The translations under genes and the position numbers were made by a program. Positions 1 to 4,725 of a DNA stretch of 13,424 nt are shown piece after piece. Below the pieces are notes generated by a model. The model worked only from the letters and a program-made list of their open reading frames with translations. It did not search any database and had not been told where the DNA came from. Origin of the DNA: CAZPLZ01 sp964587525 (lineage in GTDB: Bacteria > Oederibacteriota > CAKKQC01); contig CAZPLZ010000095.1 in NCBI GenBank assembly GCA_964587525.1, positions 1 to 13,424 of the forward strand. Direction: 5' to 3'. Each line of letters opens with the position of its first letter. The first letter of the stretch is position 1.

Positions 1-169
1 CCCCGCGCAGGGTGAGGATGTCCGCAGGCCAGGGCAGCCCGGCACGCCTCAATTCATCAGGGGTGAATTCAGCCGACGGGAAAGGCAGGCCGGGAAACGC
101 CAACAGAACACCAACACTCACCAGAGGAAGAACGATCGCTAGGTACCCGCGACGTCTCTGTGCTATCAT
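1..169 (-). CDS. Exported protein of unknown function, N-terminal fragment
   Basis: This minus-strand frame opens with ATG at 169 and stays open for 56 codons to the left edge, so only the N-terminus is present. It begins MIAQRRRGYLAIVLPLVSVG, a textbook signal peptide: a basic n-region (QRRR), a hydrophobic core to about residue 28, and a plausible cleavage after FPSA near residue 35. The mature part starts EFTPDELRRAGLPWP. The protein is probably secreted, and its function cannot be told from this fragment. It diverges from the L25 gene with 37 bases between the two start codons. No strong Shine-Dalgarno is seen before the ATG. The coding call rests on the signal-peptide pattern, because the stop codon lies outside the window. 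Confidence 0.7.
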   Translation of the reverse strand, partial: MIAQRRRGYLAIVLPLVSVGVLLAFPGLPFPSAEFTPDELRRAGLPWPADILTLRG

Positions 170-206
170 GTGGTACCGCTTCAGGATAACACAGGTCTTT
201 TAAATT
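170..206. promoter_or_regulatory. Divergent intergenic region, presumed promoter area
   Basis: These 37 bases separate the start codons of the divergent exported-protein gene (left) and the L25 gene (right). They are A/T-richer than the surroundings (for example TTTTAAATTATGG). On the minus strand CATAAT (204-209) and TTATCC resemble -10 boxes. On the plus strand TATCAT (164-169) resembles one but lies inside the first codons of the divergent gene. No convincing -35 partner was found for either direction. A weak AGG (193-195) precedes the L25 ATG. Any promoter for one gene must overlap the 5' end of the other. Confidence 0.3.
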
Positions 207-959
207 ATGGATGAACTGGCCGCTGAGCTCCGGTCGAGCACAGGCAAGAAAGGCGCCGCGACAGTGCGGCAGGGAGGAGGCATCCCTGCTGTCCTGTATG
301 GCGCGGATCAACCACCCACACCGCTTGCTATTCGTGACACGGCTTTCCAGAAACTTCTGCAAAAGGCCGGCAACCGGTTGTCGCTGCTGTCTTTGAATAT
401 TACAAATGCTGACGGCGGGTCGAAGGAACCTGCCATCATCAAGGCGATCCAGCGGCATCCTGTGAACGAGCGCATCATCCATATCGATTTCCTGCGCGTT
501 TCGCTCAAAAAGGCGCTCTCACTTGACGTGCCCATTCAGATTGAGGGCGTCGCGCCAGGCATCAAGTTGGGCGGTGTACTCCAGCAGATGATGCGTCAGG
601 TGCAGGTCCGGTGCCTGCCGTTACAGATCCCGCAAGCGGTGATCGCCGATATCTCCGCGCTGGAGATCGGAAACGTGCTGACGGTCAAAGACCTGAAGAT
701 CCTGGAGGGGGTGGAACTGCTGGCTGATCCAGAACAGGCCGTCCTCTCCATCACGACGGTCCACTACGAGGAAGAGACCGCCGCGACGCCAGAAACGGCG
801 CCGGGCGCCGAAGCAGCCGAGGCTCCAGCTCAGCCGGAAGTCATCGGCGAAAAAGAGCGTGAGGAGCGCCAAGCCAAGAAAGGGGAAACGGTGGAGGCGC
901 GCGAGAAAGAAAAGCAGGGACTCAAAGAGACCAAGGCTAAGGAAGAAAAGAATAAGTGA
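207..959 (+). CDS. rplY: 50S ribosomal protein L25/general stress protein CTC
   Basis: This is a 5S-rRNA-binding protein of the large ribosomal subunit, in the longer TL5/CTC form. Residues 1-93 are the L25 RNA-binding domain: the GGGIPAVLYG loop near residues 23-32 and the family signature AIQRHPVNERIIHIDFLRV near residues 79-97. Residues about 98-183 form the CTC beta domain, with EGVAPGIKLGGVLQQ and RCLPLQIP. The last 65 residues are a low-complexity tail, first acidic and Ala/Pro-rich, then alternating Lys/Glu. Tails of variable length are common in this family. The ATG at 207 gives the normal L25 N-terminus. The stop overlaps the pth start (TGATG). L25 followed directly by pth is a common bacterial arrangement, which supports both calls. 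Confidence 0.96.
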   Translation: MDELAAELRSSTGKKGAATVRQGGGIPAVLYGADQPPTPLAIRDTAFQKLLQKAGNRLSLLSLNITNADGGSKEPAIIKAIQRHPVNERIIHIDFLRVSLKKALSLDVPIQIEGVAPGIKLGGVLQQMMRQVQVRCLPLQIPQAVIADISALEIGNVLTVKDLKILEGVELLADPEQAVLSITTVHYEEETAATPETAPGAEAAEAPAQPEVIGEKEREERQAKKGETVEAREKEKQGLKETKAKEEKNK

Positions 960-1501
960 TGCTGATCGTGGGTCTGGGTAATCCCGGCCCGCGTTTTGAA
1001 CACACGAGGCACAACATCGGCGCCGCGGCCGTGGCCCAGCTCGCTGACCTGCTCAAACTGAAGCTCAAACTCTCGCCACCTCTAACCGCCTGGGTCGCCA
1101 GGAACGAGAAGGTGGCGCTGGCCAGGCCCAACACGTTGATGAACAGTGCTGGCCCGGCCGTGGCCCGGCTCGCGAGAGCCCTCGGCATCAGCGCACCGCT
1201 CATCGTCAGTGACGACCTAGATCTGCCACTTGGGACCATGCGATTCCGCACCAAAGGTTCCGCCGGTGGTCACCGCGGTCTGGCCTCGATCATCACCGCG
1301 CTGGGAACGAACAAATTCCCCCGCCTGAAGCTTGGGATCGGCCGGCCCGTCGTCAAGGATGAGGTCATAGGCTACGTACTCACCGGATTCTCCAGCGAAG
1401 AAAAAAACGTCTATGAACGCACCCTGGACCGCGCCGCGGAAGCGCTGCACGTGGTCGTCACCCAAGGACTTTCGAAGGCGATGACCACGTTCTCCAAGTG
1501 A
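959..1501 (+). CDS. pth: Peptidyl-tRNA hydrolase
   Basis: This cytosolic enzyme hydrolyses peptidyl-tRNA released from stalled or aborted ribosomes and recycles the tRNA. The 180-residue product is slightly shorter than the usual 185-195. All hallmark positions are visible: GLGNPG with Asn8, TRHNIG with catalytic His18, NTLMNSAG with substrate-binding Asn62, SDDLDLPLG with Asp85 (matching E. coli Asp93), the KGSAGGHRGL loop, and GTNKFPRLKLGIGRP with Asn118. The ATG at 959 overlaps the L25 stop and gives the canonical MLIVGLGNPG start. An in-frame GTG at 956 is possible but adds only one residue. The stop overlaps the GTG of the next small ORF. There is no sign of decay. Confidence 0.97.
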   Translation: MLIVGLGNPGPRFEHTRHNIGAAAVAQLADLLKLKLKLSPPLTAWVARNEKVALARPNTLMNSAGPAVARLARALGISAPLIVSDDLDLPLGTMRFRTKGSAGGHRGLASIITALGTNKFPRLKLGIGRPVVKDEVIGYVLTGFSSEEKNVYERTLDRAAEALHVVVTQGLSKAMTTFSK

Positions 1502-1656
1502 CGGAGCCCACGAGCCGCTTGGAGCGAGCGGCCAGGATCCTGCACCTCTTCCTGCTCACGGCCGCCGCCGCAGGTCTCGCCGCCTGGTTATGGCGGGTGT
1601 ACGGCTTCGAACCGCTCCACATCAAAGAACCACCAGCCACCCAGATGCCTCAATGA
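1498..1656 (+). CDS. Small single-pass membrane protein, 52 codons
   Basis: This unannotated small ORF exactly fills the gap between pth and the lipoprotein gene. It starts with GTG at 1498, whose last two bases open the pth stop (GTGA), and ends with TGA at 1654-1656, which overlaps the next ATG (ATGA). The product starts MTEPTSRLERAARILHLFLL. It has a basic/acidic N-terminus (residues 1-13), one hydrophobic helix (about residues 14-32, ILHLFLLTAAAAGLAAWLW), then a short polar Pro-rich tail ending PATQMPQ. Predicted topology is one membrane-spanning helix. No known family is recognised. Support comes from the two perfect overlap junctions and the clean transmembrane profile. The lack of a clear Shine-Dalgarno is compatible with coupling to pth. 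Confidence 0.6.
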   Translation: MTEPTSRLERAARILHLFLLTAAAAGLAAWLWRVYGFEPLHIKEPPATQMPQ

Positions 1657-2639
1657 AAAGTGATGGGGGTCCCGGGCGGGGCGAGGCTGAGCGGGCACGC
1701 ACCTATACCTATAGTCTTTTGGCTGTCCTCTTCATGGTGGGCACGGGGTGCGGCCCGCGCTTCGTGGATATCCGGCCGGACGCCACGCACCCTGATCAGA
1801 CCCTGACGAGCGATGGTGTGCTGGTGTGGCAGCAGCGCCAGATCCGGACCACCGTCCGTTACATGCAGCCGGCGGAGCTGGACGACGTCTTCCGGCTGCC
1901 GGGCCAGAATCAGGGCACCGCCAACCCGTTCCTCCACTGGCTACCACTGGCTTCAGCCAAGTTCACCGTCTTTAAGCTCAACATCCGCAACGATTCCCCC
2001 CATGACACGTTTGTGCAGTTCGACAAGATCTTGCTGCGGGATGACCAGGACAATGAATACCGTCCCATGGACCAGAGGCAGCTCACCGATTACTGGCTCA
2101 GCCTCGTGACCATCAAGCTTGGCAACCCCATCACCTGGACCGCTCAGATGGATGCGGTCCAGAAAAAAGAGGTGAAAGAAAAATTTCGAGTCGAGGCGGT
2201 CTATACAGGAGGCCGGCTGCCTTCCCGCAGCGAGCACACGGGCTACATCGCCTTCCGGGACGTTTCGGAAACGGGAAAACCCCAGTTGCTCTGGTATCAG
2301 CGCAACTGGGCACGCGTGGTCCAATTTATCGCCCTCGGCGCGGTTGGGGCCGCCGCGGCACCTGCCATCACGGGAAAGAAGTTTTGGACTCAGAACTGGG
2401 TTCGCGTGGCTGAATTCTTCACCCTGGGGGGACTCGGACTCTTCATCGCCGACCGCTTCTACGGACCGCCGGACGCCGTCCCAATTGGACGCGTGCAGGT
2501 CCTCATCGAAGTGGCCACCCGCGATTCCCAATACGGCCCCCCGCTCAGCGTGACGCTTCAAGAATTCAACTTCGACATGGTAAAAGTGACGGTCCCGCCA
2601 AAGGGGGACGAAGAGATGGACGAGTGGCGGGCTCCGTAA
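1653..2639 (+). CDS. Putative lipoprotein of unknown function with a repeated hydrophobic segment
   Basis: The 328-residue product starts at the ATG at 1653 (ATGA overlap with the small ORF). An upstream in-frame ATG at 1590 lies inside the small ORF and would only add an unlikely 21-residue leader. After a long polar n-region comes a hydrophobic stretch, YSLLAVLFMVGTGC, ending in a lipobox-like Cys33, so the mature protein is probably lipid-anchored. The body up to about residue 210 looks like a beta-rich globular domain (FTVFKLNIRNDS, FDKILLRDDQDNEYRP). Residues about 217-265 hold two hydrophobic segments that are imperfect copies of each other. The C-terminus is beta-rich and acidic. No family is recognised. 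The signal is slightly atypical because the lipobox has Gly at -3 and -1, so a periplasmic or inner-membrane anchored form is possible. Confidence 0.72.
   Translation: MKSDGGPGRGEAERARTYTYSLLAVLFMVGTGCGPRFVDIRPDATHPDQTLTSDGVLVWQQRQIRTTVRYMQPAELDDVFRLPGQNQGTANPFLHWLPLASAKFTVFKLNIRNDSPHDTFVQFDKILLRDDQDNEYRPMDQRQLTDYWLSLVTIKLGNPITWTAQMDAVQKKEVKEKFRVEAVYTGGRLPSRSEHTGYIAFRDVSETGKPQLLWYQRNWARVVQFIALGAVGAAAAPAITGKKFWTQNWVRVAEFFTLGGLGLFIADRFYGPPDAVPIGRVQVLIEVATRDSQYGPPLSVTLQEFNFDMVKVTVPPKGDEEMDEWRAP
2301..2480 (+). repeat. Imperfect 90-base tandem repeat inside the lipoprotein gene
   Basis: Two units start at 2301 (cgcaactggg) and 2391 (cagaactggg), exactly 90 bases or 30 codons apart. They encode NWARVVQFIALGAVG and NWVRVAEFFTLGGLG, which share 8 of 15 residues; similarity fades after that. 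Both segments are hydrophobic with a conserved N-W-x-R-V start, so they could form a membrane-inserted or membrane-associated hairpin joined by the GKKFWTQ linker. Confidence 0.55.
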
Positions 2640-3382
2640 CGCTCAAGAGCATGACCGTGGTGCTGCCAGCCGGCGGGAAGGGTGAGCGGCTCGCGGCCCT
2701 GGCGGGATCCCGCCGCGTGAACAAAGTTGCGTTGAAAGCCGGAAAGCGGAGTCTGATCGCCCGTACGCTTGAGATGTACGCCCGTGCGGGCGCCAAGCGA
2801 TTTGTGGTCCTGATCGCTCATCAGGCGGTGTCGGTCAGACGTACCCTGGGCGACGGCCGGCGCTGGGGTGTTTCCATCACGTATGCACGGGACCCAGCCA
2901 AGCCGGTGGGCAAAGGCGGCGCCATCCGGCTGGCCATGGAACGTGGCGCCATCCCCGCCGATGTCCCCATGATCGTGCACAACCCAGATGATCAGATCGT
3001 GGAGATGAACCGGCGGTTCCCGACGCTCATCGTCGCCCGGCACCTCTCACACGTGAAGCGTGGAGCACTCGCCACCGCGGTCTGCGTGCCCTCAACCGAT
3101 TACCCGTTCAGCGCCTTCACCGTCCGTCACGGCATGGCAACCTCCGCGGTGATGTACCCTGAAGTCAAGATGCCCACGCACATCGGGGTTACGGTCTTTG
3201 ACCCCAAAGCACAGGCATTGTTCAGGAAGTTGATCGATCTCAAGAAGAAAACGGACTTCGAAAGTGTCGTGCTGCCTTATCTCGCCCGCCGCCATCAGCT
3301 CGGGCTGGCCATGATCCCACCCCACGCTTGGATCCCCGTCAACGACCTGAAAGGCTACAGGAAACTTTTAGCCGCGCTCTGA
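2624..3382 (+). CDS. Sugar-nucleotidyltransferase-like protein (NTP-transferase fold)
   Basis: The protein is predicted cytosolic. It has the Rossmann-like start of NTP transferases: VVLPAGGKGERLAAL (residues 12-26), matching G-G-x-G-x-R-L for nucleotide binding. It then has an NKVALKAGKRSLI segment where relatives have P-K-P-L-x-x-x-x-x-K-P-L-I, a G-K-G-G-A-I-R-L-A segment (97-104) like the K-G-T-A-G-A-L motif, and VHNPDDQI (118-125) where the metal-binding N-G-D usually stands. These differences make the substrate uncertain, and loss or change of activity is possible. The GTG at 2624 overlaps the lipoprotein gene by 16 bases and has AAGAG at 2611-2615 in front. An ATG at 2651 would give the tidy start MTVVLPAGGKGERL and is a real alternative. 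It is the last gene of the plus-strand run. Confidence 0.7.
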   Translation: MAGSVTLKSMTVVLPAGGKGERLAALAGSRRVNKVALKAGKRSLIARTLEMYARAGAKRFVVLIAHQAVSVRRTLGDGRRWGVSITYARDPAKPVGKGGAIRLAMERGAIPADVPMIVHNPDDQIVEMNRRFPTLIVARHLSHVKRGALATAVCVPSTDYPFSAFTVRHGMATSAVMYPEVKMPTHIGVTVFDPKAQALFRKLIDLKKKTDFESVVLPYLARRHQLGLAMIPPHAWIPVNDLKGYRKLLAAL

Positions 3383-3389
3383 TACCGAG

Positions 3390-4715
3390 TTAGTAGGGAA
3401 TGGTGGTGGCTTGCGGGGAGGGAACGCTCTCGCGCGGCGGATTCGCATCGTCCACCGTCTTGACCCTGAAATAATACCGCACATTGCTCTTCAGCCCGCC
3501 GATGAGCACGCTCGTAGAAGCTGTCGGCTCAATGTTGAACTTCTTAAATTTCCTGTCACCCTCCCGCTTGAATTCCACGTTGTACCCCACGATGCCAGAG
3601 GCTTGCGGAGCCTGCCATCTCAGGAGCACGGTCCCCTCATCAGCCGCCACATCCAGGGAGGGCGGCGCGGGAGGCAGACCGCGGCGGGACGAGACGGTGC
3701 GCAGCGTGCCCACGACCGAGCCCGGGATGGGGAGGCTCACCAACGGCCAGATCTCCCAGTTCATGGTCACCCGGTGGGTCGTTCCCAATGTGGAGAACGG
3801 CGCGAAGGCGTAGTCGATCCTCAGCGCTTTATAACGCACACCGATTCCCGTGGCGAACCCGATCAATTGGGACAGGTCAGTTTCCTTGACAGCATAACCC
3901 GCGCGCAGCGCAAAGTAGCGCCCGCCCCAGTACTCGAGGCCAAACGCGGGCTTGGGCAAATTGCCTGGCAGATAATCCACATCCACGGCGGCGACAAGCT
4001 GACCGTAATCGCTCTCCAGACCCTTCCAGGCCGCGGAAAATTTGACCAGCAGCGGCAGGGGATCCCTTTCCTCGTCAAAGGCGGAGGCCACCCCCACGTT
4101 CATGAGGCCGAGGCCAACCGTGATGCCGCGGGAGGGCGTGTAGAGCAAGCCCCCGTCCAGCGCGAAGCCGGACGAAGTGTAGTCTTCGATATCCTCATGC
4201 AGGATCTTAGCTCCCACCCCCACGGTGAGATTGCCCAGCAATGAGCGCCCCCAGCCCCCGCGGAGGAGGAAACTGGAGGGGCTGAAATTCTTGACCAAAC
4301 TTGTGGGCGAAGAACCTTTGATCTCTCCAACGTTCATCATATTGATTCCAACCCCCACCGTGCCGAGATATGGCACGATGTGGGCGCCGGCACCGGCAAA
4401 GAAGGAGATGTCGGCGAGCCAGCGGACACCCATCAAGGACACCTGGCTGTTGTTCAAAAGACCTAAGCCCGCCGGGTTGTGCTCGAGGGCGCCCAGATCG
4501 TCGGCTACCGCCCCAAAGGCGCCGCCCATGGCGGCAGCACGGGCGGACAACCCGATTTTCAGGAACTCGGCCTGTGTCGTCCCCACCCCGGCCCGGGCGC
4601 CGCCCGCCAGGGAAGCCGCAAGCACCAGGACCAGGCCGCCCCTCGACAAGCTCGGGGCGCCCTGAGCGAGCGAAGCGAGTCGAAGGGCGCCACGTTGGAT
4701 CACCGAAGGGATCAC
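3390..4715 (-). CDS. PorV/PorQ-like outer-membrane beta-barrel protein with C-terminal fibronectin III domain
   Basis: The 441-residue product starts with GTG at 4715, overlapping the stop of gene A (GTGA). Residues 1-42 form an extended signal peptide ending GGARA. Residues 46-86 carry the PorV/PorQ family signature: TTQAEFLKIGLSARAAAMGG followed by AFGAVADDLGALEHNPAGLG. About 250 residues of alternating Gly-rich beta strands follow, typical of this FadL-like barrel family. Residues 348-441 are a fibronectin type III domain (PPAPPSLDVAADEGTVLLRW ... YYFRVKTVDDANPP). In type IX secretion, PorV-like proteins carry cargo with C-terminal signal domains at the outer membrane. The three upstream genes encode such tails, so a carrier role is plausible but inferred. 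A repeat element lies inside the signal peptide; TTG at 4649 is an alternative start that gives a normal short signal (SRGGLVLVLAASLAGGARA). Confidence 0.82.
   Translation of the reverse strand: MIPSVIQRGALRLASLAQGAPSLSRGGLVLVLAASLAGGARAGVGTTQAEFLKIGLSARAAAMGGAFGAVADDLGALEHNPAGLGLLNNSQVSLMGVRWLADISFFAGAGAHIVPYLGTVGVGINMMNVGEIKGSSPTSLVKNFSPSSFLLRGGWGRSLLGNLTVGVGAKILHEDIEDYTSSGFALDGGLLYTPSRGITVGLGLMNVGVASAFDEERDPLPLLVKFSAAWKGLESDYGQLVAAVDVDYLPGNLPKPAFGLEYWGGRYFALRAGYAVKETDLSQLIGFATGIGVRYKALRIDYAFAPFSTLGTTHRVTMNWEIWPLVSLPIPGSVVGTLRTVSSRRGLPPAPPSLDVAADEGTVLLRWQAPQASGIVGYNVEFKREGDRKFKKFNIEPTASTSVLIGGLKSNVRYYFRVKTVDDANPPRESVPSPQATTIPY
4640..4690. repeat. REP-like palindromic element inside the PorV-like signal-peptide region
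   Basis: The stretch has nested inverted repeats: GCGCCCT (4657-4663) with AGGGCGC (4684-4690), TCGAC (4643-4647) with GTCGA (4679-4683), and CTCGGGG facing CCCTGAG. Its text (ctcgacaagctcggggcg, then ctgagcgagcgaagcgag, then tcgaagg) resembles a dispersed palindrome often met in environmental bacterial genomes; that comparison is from memory. On the minus strand it is in frame and encodes about residues 9-25 of the PorV-like protein (GALRLASLAQGAPSLSR). Confidence 0.65.
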
Positions 4716-4725
4716 CGGATCACCG
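4698..4725. repeat. Three copies of GATCACCG at the A/PorV-like junction
   Basis: The 8-mer GATCACCG occurs at 4698-4705, 4710-4717 and 4718-4725. It spans the last codons of gene A, its stop, and the first codons of the PorV-like gene. The copies create two in-frame GTG codons (4715 and 4703) that could serve as starts. It is probably a small slippage duplication beside the REP-like element. Confidence 0.5.

Noticed and set aside
1590..1652. Upstream ATG extension of the lipoprotein gene
   Set aside because: It would add 21 residues inside the small membrane-protein ORF. The ATG at 1653 fits the overlap pattern of this operon and leaves the lipobox nearer the N-terminus.
3370..3430. Possible terminator formed by GCCGCG near 3371 and CGCGGC near 3432
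   Set aside because: The arms are about 55 bases apart, there is no U-tract, and the stem is inside coding sequence.
3411..4244. Plus-strand open frame of 277 codons opposite the PorV-like gene
   Set aside because: It has no motif and a shadow-like composition, while the minus strand carries the family signature and a fibronectin III domain.
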